Below, one piece after another: positions 23,790 through 35,484 of a DNA stretch of 64,000 nucleotides (positions are counted from its first letter, which is position 1; every line of letters begins with the position of its first letter). Origin of the DNA: Luscinia megarhynchos (Eukaryota > Chordata > Aves > Passeriformes > Turdidae); assembly GCA_034336665.1 (NCBI GenBank), contig CM067570.1, positions 11,740,002 through 11,804,001 of the forward strand, given 5' to 3'. The position numbers and the translations under genes were made by a program. The notes beneath the pieces were generated by a model, which saw only the letters and a program-made list of their open reading frames with translations, had not been told where the DNA came from and made no database searches.

Positions 23790-26700
23790 ATGCCTGGGTC
23801 CATCACTGCTGCAGGACCATCCCAAAGCACTGGGAGTATGTACTAGCCAGAAAAACTGATGCACTCGATACAAGCATGCATTCTATGGTATATCATGATT
23901 TTACACTTTGCTGTTCCACAGGTGCTAGCCTCCTCTGTCACAGATCACTGAGGATATTGCATCTCCCTGCTCCACAGGTGCTAGCTATGCCAACAAGTTT
24001 TCTTACACAGGAACATGAAATTAAATTAAAACAACTGTTTCCAAAGTGTTCTTTGGCAGAAGTTTTGTTTCTCTTTAAGACTGTCCTTTTTATTCTGCCA
24101 GCTATTTCCCTGTTCTAATAAAAGATACTTCCTACAAACCTTGCTATACAAAGCTAACACGTACATATTTTCTAAAGCAATTTGGATAAAAGTACCCCAT
24201 TCTACCTTCAGTTTCAGGGTGATTGATATAATATTTCACTAGCAAATTTCTGAAGGCTAAAAATGGTTTGGTGAAAAAAAATAATAAAACCAACAAAAAC
24301 CATATCCCAAGAGAAAGTATTACCTAAGCTATACTTAATGTGAAAAGAGATTACATGCTACAGCATCCTTTGAATTCAGGTGTATCTATATTAAGAAGTT
24401 ATTACGTTAGTACATGGATTTCTACACGCAGGCTGATGCAAGCTTTCATGAAAAAACTTTCTTTAATCGAAAATTATCTTCTTAAAAGCTATGCTTCCAA
24501 TTACATGCTGATATTTGCAGAAAATGGGCAAATTTTAAAGGCATAAAAAAAAATCCTAGCAGCAGTGGGTAATAAAACAAGAACCCCTAATATCCAAGAG
24601 CAAATTTAGAGCTGGTATAAATTAAATATCTATGTAATGTGTGTTAGTAATCCCCTCTGGAATCAATCTGAATTCCATTGATATACACCAGGGTTCATAG
24701 TTCAGCTATAAACCAATACAGGCTGTTTATATTTGCAATTTTAACTTTGTGATAAGCCAAGAAGATATTTTCTCAGTACCCATAAAAATCATGACAGTGC
24801 ATCATTACCTGAGTTATTAATGCAATAACATAGGAAAAAATAAGGCATAAAGCAAACAAATACTGAGAAAAAACCTTCTTTAATTTCAGCAGAAAGTACA
24901 GGAGTTATCAATGTAAATTAGACAGAGCTCTTCACAGCACAGGCAACTACACTTGCTTACAGTAACCTGTACTATATGCAAAAGAAAGTGCTCAACTCTT
25001 AGGAATAATTGCTTTATAAGTTATGGGTCTTTTTTTTCCCCAAAAAAATTTTGAAAATTAGCAACTATCATTAACTCAAGCCACAGATTTTTCCTCCTCT
25101 TTTGACTCCCACTGAAGTAATATTGCTTCTAGAATGAACTCCACTCATTCAAAAATGACACAAAAAGTAGTACCTTTAGCGAAAGTTAAAAAAAAAAAAA
25201 AAATAAAAAAAGAAGCCAGCAGTGTTTCCATGATTTTCTAATTACCTGTGCTTTTGTAATATTGTCATAAATCCTTCACTCATTCCTAAGAGAGATCAGT
25301 AACAGATTTTACAGTGGGAAGAGCACAAAACACAATATTTAAGAAGGATATGCAAGAGATTAAGTTTTGACGGGTTTTAGTGTATCTCTCCTCTGGGAAA
25401 GTGCAGGACAAAGGAGCAGCAGGGAATGCAGAGTTAGAAAGTTTGTCTCTTTACCCTTCCAATGAAGTTATTTTTTTCCTGGGTAAAACCAGAGAAAAAT
25501 TCTCAGAAGACTACTGCACATGAATAGAATTAGATACATGTATATTTAATTGAGCTTTCATGTTGCTTAAATACAAATGTCTTAGCAAGAGTAACAGGGA
25601 AGCTCAGAAATCATGTAGGATTTATTATTATCATTATTATTATTTCACTCATTAAGGATGGTTTATTAGAGTGGACTGGATAAGTCAGACCCACATGTTA
25701 ATTACACAGTAAAAAAACCACAAGAGACCACATTACATAATGTAGCAATAATCCAGACAGGACTGACGGGTAGACGGAATCTGGATTGCAACATAAGTAC
25801 CAGCTTTTAAATGCTATAGCAGCTTAGAAAGACATTATCCCTATATAATGTTATTAATGTGCGAATCCTTTGGCTATGGTAGGTAATTGTCCCCCATAAT
25901 TAAACCCCAGCATCAGTAGGAGAGATATAATGTGTGTTTATCATTTGTATTCTTTCTAGCTTTTATTTATTTATTTTTGAGCACAGACGGTCATCATGTC
26001 ACCTGAGGATTATCTCATGGTGGTTGAATGCATTAACTAACAAGTGTACATTATTTCACACTTGAACAATAAGGTCTCTATAGCACTTGCTTGAGAAAAG
26101 TGGAAAAACACTCACATTGATGGGAAAGCATCTCATATCTCATGCCATATCTCATGCAATTCTCAAGATGAAAGTTTTTTTCCCAAAGGTGTTTAACCTG
26201 ACAATAAAAGTTTATATTACACCATTGATTAAATAAATATTTCTGTGCTTGGATTTGATAGCTTTAAAAAAAATCCCAAAACTATTGCACTTATCACCTG
26301 TGTCAGGAATATAGATTATTTATTTTATAGCTCTGGAGGAATCTGAACACAAAGTCAGAAGACCATCACATATTTCATCAGACATTCTGTCTGGCATCAT
26401 TTATAAAGCCATAGGATGAAAAAGTCCCTCATGAAATAACCAAGATGCACCCTATACTTCAGCAGCTCAGAGATCATCCCATCCAAAAGTGGTGGTAAAT
26501 CAAATAACTGGGAAAAAATTTGTTTGGATTCTCATATGCAAAAGAAATCATATGCCTGAGTAGCCATTGCAGCAGTCTTCAAAAAAGTGTATTTTTGGGG
26601 GGGTTCTCATGCATCTTCAGAATTTGAAGAAATTTGGTAATATAATTTTTTACCATCAAAATATTTACAGTTTGTATTTTTGTAAATCCTAAAAAACAAC

Positions 26701-26930
26701 ACACATGCACTTTAAACCAGTTCTCACAATGGTCTAGACTCATCCTAGCAAACTTTTATTAAATGTTGATTAAATAGCCAAACTTGGAGTTTTGTCAGCT
26801 GAGCTCGTGCCTTGTCACAGCACCAACAGGTTCCAAAAAACAGAGAGAGAGGGAAGATGTATAGATATATTCCTTTCACTGTATTTGAATATCAGCTTTG
26901 CAGATGAGTAATCTGTAATTCATTGAGTTA
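23790..26930. other. Non-coding DNA with small repeats
   Basis: Holds a 15-bp direct repeat TCCACAGGTGCTAGC (23915-23929 and 23971-23985), an A-rich run near 25188-25211, an ATT-repeat near 25621-25645, a TTTA run near 25962-25976 and a perfect 12-bp tandem CATATCTCATGC (26134-26157). The 25700-25930 segment has short homeodomain-like and CpG-containing motifs and could be a conserved element. No gene. Confidence 0.45.
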
Positions 26931-26934
26931 AACA

Positions 26935-27075
26935 CTGCAGAAAACATACACAGAGACAGACCCTGCACTAAGCACTGTACAACTTAAGGCCCCAATTCTA
27001 AAAATACTTAATTTTCTGCTAATAAGAACAATTCCAATTCATTACTAGAACTACATTACCCCAGTGAAGCACATG
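26935..27075 (-). mobile_element. Ancient amniote interspersed repeat (L2/MIR-like tail)
   Basis: ACAGAGACAGACCCTGCACT then AAGCACTGTACAA (26950-26983) resembles the inverted tail of an L2/MIR-related repeat common in sauropsids (..GACAGTCCCTGCCC..AGCTTACAA..). It is followed by AAGGCCCCAATTCTAAAAAT (26985-27004), like the palindromic CCCTGATCCTGCAAA repeat of reptiles. Both are short and diverged; the composite boundary is uncertain. Confidence 0.35.
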
Positions 27076-27079
27076 TGAC

Positions 27080-27715
27080 TGTTTTATGTAATTAAATTAT
27101 AAAAACCCAAACATGATTAAGGCCAAACTGTATTAGCAAAATATATTCTTAAATTAAGAATTGTAATATAATTTAGGCAAAATAAAAGTCTCCAAAATAC
27201 AGAATTGCTTTCCCTTCTTTTTTTTTTTTTTTTGGTTACTTATTTACTTAATAAATAAATTGAAATGTGAGAATATTGAAATAATAAGAAAATTGACATG
27301 TAATAAGAAAACTGAAATGCACAAAGTTTCCATGAAGTTTTCCTCCAGATACCAGGTGCAGCCTCTGCTCTGGAGCATTTAACACACACAGAGCCTTTCC
27401 CACAGCTGATGCAAACAGAATGGGAAGCTGATCAGGTCTCAAGGTTATTCATTGCTGCTGAGGCTGTGTGTTCATTCCTGTTTTCCCAATTAATTTTCAT
27501 TCAGCTAATATCTATGCTGAGTTACATGCAGACTCACCAGCAAAGGACTTTTTATAATTTTATAGAATTCAGATCTCCTGCACATTTTTAAGTAATTCAA
27601 GCACACACTGGCTGAAAACTAAACTCCAACATCTTGGAAGTCTTCGCTAGTACACCAAGCAAAAGTTGGTATCTTTGTGTAGGTTAGCAATTGAGATCTA
27701 CAAACCAAAAATAGC
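27080..27715. other. Non-coding DNA, nothing recognised
   Basis: Contains a T run at about 27218-27233 and a short TTTA/AATA stretch at about 27240-27260. No gene or recognised repeat. Confidence 0.5.
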
Positions 27716-27719
27716 CCAG

Positions 27720-28320
27720 CAAGTAGGTAAGACTTCTGAGCCAACTGCAATATAGCGCTAATGTTGCCAGAAGCCAAATGAAACAATAATTAGATTTGAA
27801 GAGAATTTCAATCAAGTCTCTACGTAATTTACCACAGGTCAAGATATTTCAACATTCCCCCTGAAAGGACCAGGAAGTAGCTGGTGGGAAGATGAATGCG
27901 CAGCCCTTACCTTTTAACAATGATCAGGGTCACATGGCTAATTAAAATACCTTTGTTTACATCGGGTAAGAGTCCTGCTGTTAGACCATCTGCACCTGCA
28001 GTCTGTTCCATCAAAACCCCTTCCACAAATTGCATGCTCCTAATAGGTATTGCTGTGCCAATGACAATTACCTAATTAGACATTAGAATGTCAATGCCGA
28101 TTTTAAAATCCATGTTAATTATTTTACTGTTTGACAGAATATTTCCCAATGAGGGAAGGAGGCTGGATAGCATAATTATGTCACGAGGAACACTTCTGTA
28201 TGTGATTAAAAGGTTTGGCTAGCTCTGATTGGAAGGGCTCCAGTTATTTATGTATTTAACAAAGTTGCAATCAGCACATACGGTTTTCAGCCGAAAAAAC
28301 CCATTCTGAACCCTGCTTAT
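27720..28320. promoter_or_regulatory. Candidate conserved enhancer rich in homeodomain sites
   Basis: TAATTA-type homeodomain cores recur: CTAATTAA 27938-27945, CAATTA 28065-28070, CTAATTAG 28072-28079, TTAATTA 28115-28121. A MEIS-type TGACAG lies at 28132-28137 and ATTGCATG, octamer-like, near 28029. The palindromic CTAATTAG directly beside CAATTA is the kind of paired site bound by homeodomain dimers. No open frame or repeat signature. Of all blocks in the window this one looks most like a deeply conserved developmental enhancer; conservation is inferred. Confidence 0.4.
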
Positions 28321-28324
28321 TCAC

Positions 28325-30250
28325 TTGCCTGCTATGGCACAGCATAGAATGAAGCTTGGGACTAGGTTCCTCTTCCATAAAGTTTGCCTTTGAGTAAGGT
28401 GAGTTTGGAAACAGAGGGGAAACATGTCTAGAAGGCAGATGATGTGATGGGTCCCCTATCTGGTTAGAGCTTGAAGGTGTAACGTGGTTTCTGGGTGTGT
28501 GATTGGTTTTGCATCTTCAGCCATACAAGAGTAAATATCTCTGTACTTCATGCTGAGCATTCCTGGGAGAAATTGCTGCATTTACTGGCCACAAGTTGGT
28601 CCTTATACTTGGTATCACTACATGGGTTTTGAAAGATCAGCAACATTTTCCTAGGCCACAAGGCTTTGGCTTTTAAAACAAAACAGCTTAAATCATAACC
28701 ACAATAACAAAAAAGATGCATTTAGAATTTTAAAGTGCTTGATTCAGCTTTCACCGGCTGCAAGTGAAAAATCTTAAAATAAAACATATTTGAAGAATCT
28801 AACTGCTGTCAGCTCATCACACAGGACACAAACTCAGTAAATAAAAGGAAACACTGCAAAAGAAAAGCATACCCCACAAGAGGAGAAATGCTTACAAGGC
28901 TTTCTAAACAATTTTACTAATTTTTTTCTGTAATTGTCTCACACAGAAAGAACACTGCAAAGAATCCTGGCTAAACCTGTGACACAAGCAATAATGCTAC
29001 ATAGCTTATAACTTCAGGGTATCTGATTTTTAGTTGAGAAGCTGCAACAAGGAAAAGAATCTGTGTTTTTCTTTTAAAAAAATGCTGCGGTGATAGTAAC
29101 AAAGACAAATGATTTATTGTTAATGTTTTAATTTTCACAGAAGAGATAACATTAAAGTAACACTAATCACTCAGCTAAACCCAAGTATCTGTACAGCTAC
29201 ACGAAATGTTCACAGAGTTCTTGCCTCACTGTGGGGATTTAGTGGCATATCCAATATATAATAATCTCATTTAAATTCATATCCATAGACTACTACTGAC
29301 CAGCATAAATATCAAGTTACACTGTATAAGCCATATCTATATAACATTCAAAACCACAGTCATGCCTCTGGTTTAAAAAAAAATTTCTCATCGAGCCTCT
29401 TGTGAGCACAAAGAGTTAGAAGTCACAGGTCAACCGTCAGTAATGGAAAATTTGACCAACCAGTTGCCAAATGTTTCAAATCCGTCTTTAAATCTTCCCC
29501 CAAATCCCTTCTCAAGACTTATTTCTGCTATAGACACTGTAGAAAATTAGCTGGTTGATGAGCAGTTTAAAGGATAAATCAGGATGTCTGATCTTTGCTT
29601 GAGCAGTGTATAACACAAAACCATACACATGTAAGAGCTGCACTGAATGCTTCTGTCCCTCCTCCTGCTTTCAGCAGCAGCTTTCTTAGCATACATATCT
29701 TAGATTTCTGACAGTCTGTCTGCAAGCACTTTATAATGCCTAATGAAATAGGTCTGTAATTCTCATTTTGCAAATCATTCTGATACACTAAACAAATACC
29801 AAATAATACCTCTGACAGAGAGCGCCTCTGACAGAGAGTATTGTGGCCTGAAGGTCTTTTTCTATATTTATATTTAAATGTGTTTGTTTTATGTTCTGAA
29901 TGCTCGCGGGTGCATTTACAGCTTCTTTAATGACTTAAATTTGAGGATTACATGTCTCAGTACTACTCACCATTGCAGTAATTGGAATTCTGTAGCTGTC
30001 CCATGCAACACACACTGAACTGCTTAGCTGTGAGTTTTGGGAAAGTTTCAGCTCCAGCAGAGCAGTGGCCAAAAAGACACATCCTTTAATGCCTGAAGAG
30101 GACAGAACAGAAACACACATTAGAAGTTTGTACTAGGTTTACATCTTATATTTTACTGGTCACTATATCTTCAGAACATATCAACTAGCATTAGTGTATC
30201 ATAAAGACTTAGATAGCAAGTCATCAAAAGTAAAGACATTAAAGAAGCTA
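28325..30250. other. Non-coding DNA, nothing recognised
   Basis: Short frames only. A 14-bp block CCTCTGACAGAGAG is duplicated with a 2-bp spacer (29809-29838). No gene or named repeat. Confidence 0.5.
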
Positions 30251-30253
30251 AGG

Positions 30254-30320
30254 GATAAAATCCTGACCCCATGTCAATTGGTGGCAAAACTCCAATTGAC
30301 TTTCTGAGGACTAAGATTGC
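30254..30320. mobile_element. Ancient amniote interspersed repeat fragment
   Basis: ATCCTGACCCCATGTCAATT, GGCAAAACTCCAATTGAC and GGACTAAGATTGCA follow a short repeat that recurs across sauropsid genomes (..CCATTGA..CAATGGCAAAACTCCCATTGAC..). Note the internal inverted repeat GTCAATTG/CAATTGAC (30273-30280 and 30293-30300). The family name is not certain. Confidence 0.45.
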
Positions 30321-30324
30321 ACAA

Positions 30325-33300
30325 GTTTCCCCTTAAAGCCGCTTTGGTTTTGCTCTGTATCTTACATATTTCCCAGTGCTCATTGACCAAGCACAATCAA
30401 GCCTTTCTAAAAATCACGGCTAACCAGAAGGACAAAAACAAGTTTGGGATGCAATGCTCAGCTGGGGTAAGAGAGTTAACTCTCAAAGAAATTAATCTTA
30501 GTCTTCCAGCTGGGGATGAGGTCCAAAATAGGCAGACTTCACATGGAAATTTAATTTCAAACAGCTATTCCAGGGCCATATTTTCCAGGTGGGGCATATG
30601 TTATGGATTTAACTATCAGCTGAGTATCTTAAGGCTCGTTGTAAACACACAGACACTATTTTAAGACTATATATGATATGCAATGACTTAACTATATGGT
30701 TAGGCATTTAACAAATGAATTTGAAAACAGTCTTAGTTTTAAATTATTCATGTTAATGCTTCAGTGCAATAAGGTCTTTGTAAGATGCAGAAGACATATT
30801 CCTTATCATAAAAAGGTTTAAGATTTCTCTTTTTTTTTCAAATTCCATTATTCTTAAGAGAAATATCAGACTCATTTTGAGAAAACCCATCCACTTTAGA
30901 ATAATATGCATCTATCAGGGGTATATCAGAAATATACTGAAAGGATGTATATATCAATCCAGACCATGATTTCAGAAGCTTTCTCTATCAGAATAATTTT
31001 CTTTCTACTGACACAAGGCATAAAACTTTCATTGACTTTGAAGAGCTCAGACTTAGGTCTACATTAGGTGCTTTTGAAAATTGCAAGCTTAAGTTAACTT
31101 TGAACTCTAAATTTATGTTTATTCAGTCACTATTTTCATTGTTCTCACTGGAATCATTACAGGAATATGTAAGTCTGTTAAAAATACCTCATTCCTTTAA
31201 GAATAGCATACCCCAGACTAGATTTAAATAACTCATCCCTCTAAGAATGACATATCCCATCCATCTCTATATATTTCCCTAGACTCAACAGTTTCGACAA
31301 CTGCTTGGAAAGAATTTATTTCCTTCAAAATCTGTAGTCCCATTGTGTGTTGTATGAGCCGGAAATGGGACACGGACCTGGATCTGCTGCAGGAAAACAT
31401 CTCCTGATGGATATGATTTTACTGAATGTCATATAAAGCCCTGAAAGATTCTTGGTCTAGGGGTCCTTTTCTGACAGGTAATATTCCAGCAAAGCATGAT
31501 CTTCTCTCCAATGGCCATAAATGATCTCCAAGTGAATGCTGCTGCGTTTTTTTTTGTGTCCAAAATTAATCCAAGTTTTTCAGGAAAATAGTTGTCATTT
31601 ATCAAGGTAGCATCTACATCCTCAGGTCAGAGCTGGGCCCCCAGTCTGATAGGTGTGTCCATACACATAATGAAAGCACATTTCCTGTTTCAAGAAGTTC
31701 ATCATTTTTGTGCAATTAAATGTAATGAAAAATAGGTACTAAAGCATTTTTCATGGATTTGAGACACTTTTGACATACTAAGGATTCCACTTAGCAGCAT
31801 CTCTACCTGGAAACTCCAGCAGTTTCCTTGTCCAGGCTTTACTGGCCACACTTCATTTCTCCCAAGCACTAAGTCTCCACATAAAGATAGGAAAAGTTTA
31901 TGAAGGGGAAAAGGAGGAGGCCATTACTTTCCAAACAAGTTACTGCCCTTCACCACAGCAATTCATGTTATAAACCTTTGCCTCAGTTTCCTGAAGCAGT
32001 GCAATATCCTACAAACAAGTGCTTCTTTGAGATCTCTTTCATCGTTCATTGTTTACCATCAGAAGTTAGTGAGGCATTGAGGTATGAAAGCACAAAGCTC
32101 TTTTCAACTGCCAAGAGCTTTTGAGAGAGATACTTTACCACCCAAAAATATGTTGTCCTCTTATCTAGTCCTGTTGTGCCCCTTCTCTGCAGTCCCCATT
32201 CCAGCAGTCGGGGATGCAGCTCTCACCAGTCTGGCCAAAATTCCACTGCAGAGTCTTCAGCCTCCTCCCCCAGGAAAGGCTTTACTGCCCTGACATTAAC
32301 AATTTTAGACACATCACAGCCATATGCCCTGTTGGTCATCCTGTTCTCTCCCCAGATGCTGAGAGGCAGTGCTGTCACTGGGCTGCAGGAGCAATGCTGT
32401 AATGTGCAGGACCACTGAGATCTCAGTAGGAGAAAAGATCCCTTTCCCTCTGCTTCCAGGGGTAGGTGCCAGCTGCACCGCCTCTCTCTTCCAGCCTGGC
32501 ATTTTGAATTGTGTGTGTCTTCACTAACCCAGTTGCACTTGGCAAACTGCAGTTCTACAGGCGCACAGCAAAAGAGAACAATGTTTTATTATCCTCCACC
32601 TACAGCTAATGACATCAGAGGGTCAGGCAAACAAAATCTGCTCCTTGCCCTCCTGCATTCCTCTTTCTCCATTTTCAGTAAATTACAGCATAGAGGCTGT
32701 CTTCACCCCCACACTCCCTTAAAGTGATGCTCTGCCTAAGTGGCTTCATACCTGTATGAAAAGGTTTTCCAAAGGCCTGCCATAGCTCTACAGCTCTGCC
32801 ACAGGCATCCCTGGAAAGTTATTTATCCTGCTTCCTTAAAAAATGGTAGTACTCTGCAACTTCCTTTCTCTCACTCCTTGTCCTCTGCCTAGTCCATACA
32901 TGCAAAATCATTGGTCATACATCAACTAGCAAATGAGAGCATGATGTGATTGGAGCCTCTCTTATAATTTATATCACTCTAAGTATCCATAGGTGGATAA
33001 AACAGATGGGAAAGAGCTGTGAGAAGACTGTGATTAGCATAATTGCTAGTGATCACATCAGACAATCTGCGTAACCACAGTCAAGCATTTTTATAAGTAT
33101 TGCTAGGGAGATTAATAAGAAAATCAGTGTTGGGAGAGCCACTAAAGCAGAAGCTATATTTTTATGGGGGTTATTTCAGGGCTCCATACAGGACTGAAGT
33201 TGTCAAGGCTGTTTGAAAGATCTTTGTATAAGAGGAGAAGCAAGTCCAAACACCTTCATTGTTCCCTCACATTTTACTGTGGTCTGTGACCACTTTACAG

Positions 33301-33440
33301 GCAGTGCTTCCAGCATTTTCCTGTATGAGTATCCAGTCCAGACCCAAAGACATGCAGCAAGGAAAATCAGAGAAAATGGGAAAGAGAAGGAGGAATTCTA
33401 TAAGTAATATTACAATATTGATTAGGGGCTTTCCTTTGAG
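30325..33440. other. Non-coding DNA, nothing recognised
   Basis: Open frames of at most 115 codons without signatures. The 32160-32500 part is somewhat richer in GC. No RNA gene or recognised repeat. Confidence 0.5.
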
Positions 33441-33441
33441 G

Positions 33442-33667
33442 AAAAAAAAATAAAAGAGAGGAAGAGAAGAGAAGAGAAGAGAAGAGAAGAGAAGAGAAGA
33501 GAAGAGAAGAGAAGAGAAGAGAAGAGAAGAGAAGAGAAGAGAAGAGAAGAGAAGAGAAGAGAAGAGAAGAGAAGAGAAGAGAAGAGAAGAGAAGAGAAGA
33601 GAAGAGAAGAGAAGAGAAGAGAAGAGAAGAGAAGAGAAGAGAAGAGAAGAGAAGAGAAGAGAAGAGA
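33442..33667 (+). repeat. Pentanucleotide microsatellite (AGAGA)n
   Basis: After an impure purine lead-in, a perfect GAAGA array runs from 33461 to about 33667, roughly 41 uninterrupted copies. The whole stretch from 33442 is purine on the plus strand. Because the unit is 5 bp, all three frames on the minus strand read through it as a repeating S-S-L-L-F pattern, which creates two spurious frames of 102 and 149 codons. Perfect purity implies high mutability. Homopurine mirror-repeat character makes it a candidate for triplex (H-DNA) formation. Confidence 0.97.
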
Positions 33668-33669
33668 TT

Positions 33670-34785
33670 GAACAAAATAGGAGTAAATTGTATCAGTTTT
33701 AAAGCCTAATAAATGATTTTGTGCAACTAAGCTAGCATTGTGAAGCAGCCTGCACAGGGCTGCCAGGAAAGAGGAAGCTGTTGGGATAGACCATGGGGTG
33801 GCCCTGGCCAAGTGGAGCAGGCTGAGCTTGTTGTGACTTGCCTCTCTCTTACTGTACATAGAGGTGTACAACAGGGCATAGCAGCAGACTGTGGGAAATA
33901 TGCATGCTAAGGTCCAAAGCTGTGCTTAAAACCCCAAGAGATAGAACTAGAAAATCCCCAGTAATCAGCTGCGCTGATTCCCACAAGCCGTGGAATTCCC
34001 ACTGGCTTGCTCTTTGAACGAGGACACATCAGAAGCACACTTGCTCATTCCATGCTGTCTGCAATGTGCCAGGAGAAGCTTCTGGTTTTTTACCCTGTGT
34101 GACAAGTGGCGAGAGCAGCCCCAGTATGAGATGGGGTACTGAGTTTTAGTGCATTACAAGTACTGATGATGCTGGCTTTAGAGTAGAGCTCAGTGAGAAT
34201 TCCAGTGCACAAAACTGAGTTTCTTTTTGTGACAAGCTGTCATACTCTTACTTCTGCAAACCCCTGAAATTCAGCTGGACCAAAGCCCCAAACTTGCACA
34301 TGTGTCTTTTCACTTGGTCCACAAAATGCCTTCTTGATGTTGATAAGATATAAATTGTGGTTTTTGTGCTTTCCAGCTGTACCCAAAACTTTTCCAGCTT
34401 ATGCTCCCAAGGAAATATTGACAGAAAAATGTCACAGTAAAAAAAAAAAAAAAGTATACAAATTATTCTTAGGTATGAATTTTCTATGGCAGAGTCTTGC
34501 AGAGTAAAAGCAGATACTACAGGAAATGCAGCTGGGCTGGGTCAAGTTCCCCATCAGATGTTTTGGTCCTTGCTACCAGTTCAGAAACCCTATGGACAGG
34601 ACACAGGAATGTGTCCTTAAGTCTGTACATACCATCCCCAAATCACCACCCATGTTGGGGGAGTAGGATTTTTTACTTCCATGAACCAATCTGTTCCATT
34701 CTGCACTCACATGGCTAGGGTGGGTATTGGTCAAGCACCTGAAGTCAAGTATCATTCATTTTGCATGCAAATGCTGAGGGCTCTA
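33670..34785. other. Non-coding DNA, nothing recognised
   Basis: Contains an A14 run near 34440-34453. No gene or recognised repeat. Confidence 0.5.
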
Positions 34786-34789
34786 ACTT

Positions 34790-35480
34790 CAGGTTTTGCC
34801 AGTTATCCACTATAGGAGAATTATCACAATAGTTCCCAGCAGCATCTGTATTATCCTCTTTACTTCCTCTACACTTTGTCATTTCTTAATCTCAGGAAGA
34901 AATACAAATCACCGCCCTCTGTATGCAGGTTGCTTAAGATCCACTTCAGCCCATGGCAACATCTCTACTTCTGTTTTAATTCATCATCATCCACCAAGAG
35001 CTTTCTAATGGTCTTTTCCTCATCCCTTGCTAGACTGTGTCAGCTTTCTCTTTACATTGTCCTACCAGCTCTGCTTTCTTCAGATTACTAAGCATGTAAT
35101 ATATCATCACTTCTCTCTTCCTTTTTAACCTTTTCACACCAGAACTGCCCTCTTGCAACCACTGCACTTCAGTTGGCATACAGTGACTGACCTCAGCACC
35201 TTCCAGCTGTTAGATTTACAAACACATACCCTCATCACCTCCCCATGCTGCCCATTATTTCATCATCTTCAAAATTATTTGCCTTCGGGTAGTAAACACA
35301 AAAATATAAATACAAAACCAGTACAAACCTAACTGTAACTACCAGTGAAGCTTGTATGTATATTCACTGCACACATCTAAAGTACTTGAGGGAAGACATT
35401 TTGTTTCACCACCTTTTCCCAGGATCTAGCTCTCTGCCTCCATGTAACAAAACTGAAGAAATAAATGAGAAGATTAAATA
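34790..35480 (+). mobile_element. L2-like LINE fragment
   Basis: A pyrimidine-rich body contains TTCTTCAGATTACTAAGCAT (35077-35096) then ATATATCATCACTTCTC, matching the order of the L2 block (..CAGATTAATCTTCCTAAAACA..GATCATGTCACTC..). It ends with GTACTTGAGGGAAGACATTT (about 35382-35401), then CCCAGGATCTAGCTCTCTGCC and AATAAATGA, like the conserved L2/MIR 3' end (..CTTGAGGGCAGGGA..CTAGCACA..AATAAATA). It is strongly diverged and frame-broken. The upstream boundary is a guess. Confidence 0.4.
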
Positions 35481-35484
35481 TTTA

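Noticed and set aside
29700..29800. Possible CR1 RT-like antisense block (GGTCTGTAATTCTCATTTTG)
   Set aside because: Only one short block matches; the neighbouring blocks expected in CR1 are missing.
33367..33871. Minus-strand open frames of 102 and 149 codons with an S-S-L-L-F repeat
   Set aside because: They are translations of the pentanucleotide microsatellite; any frame stays open through it.
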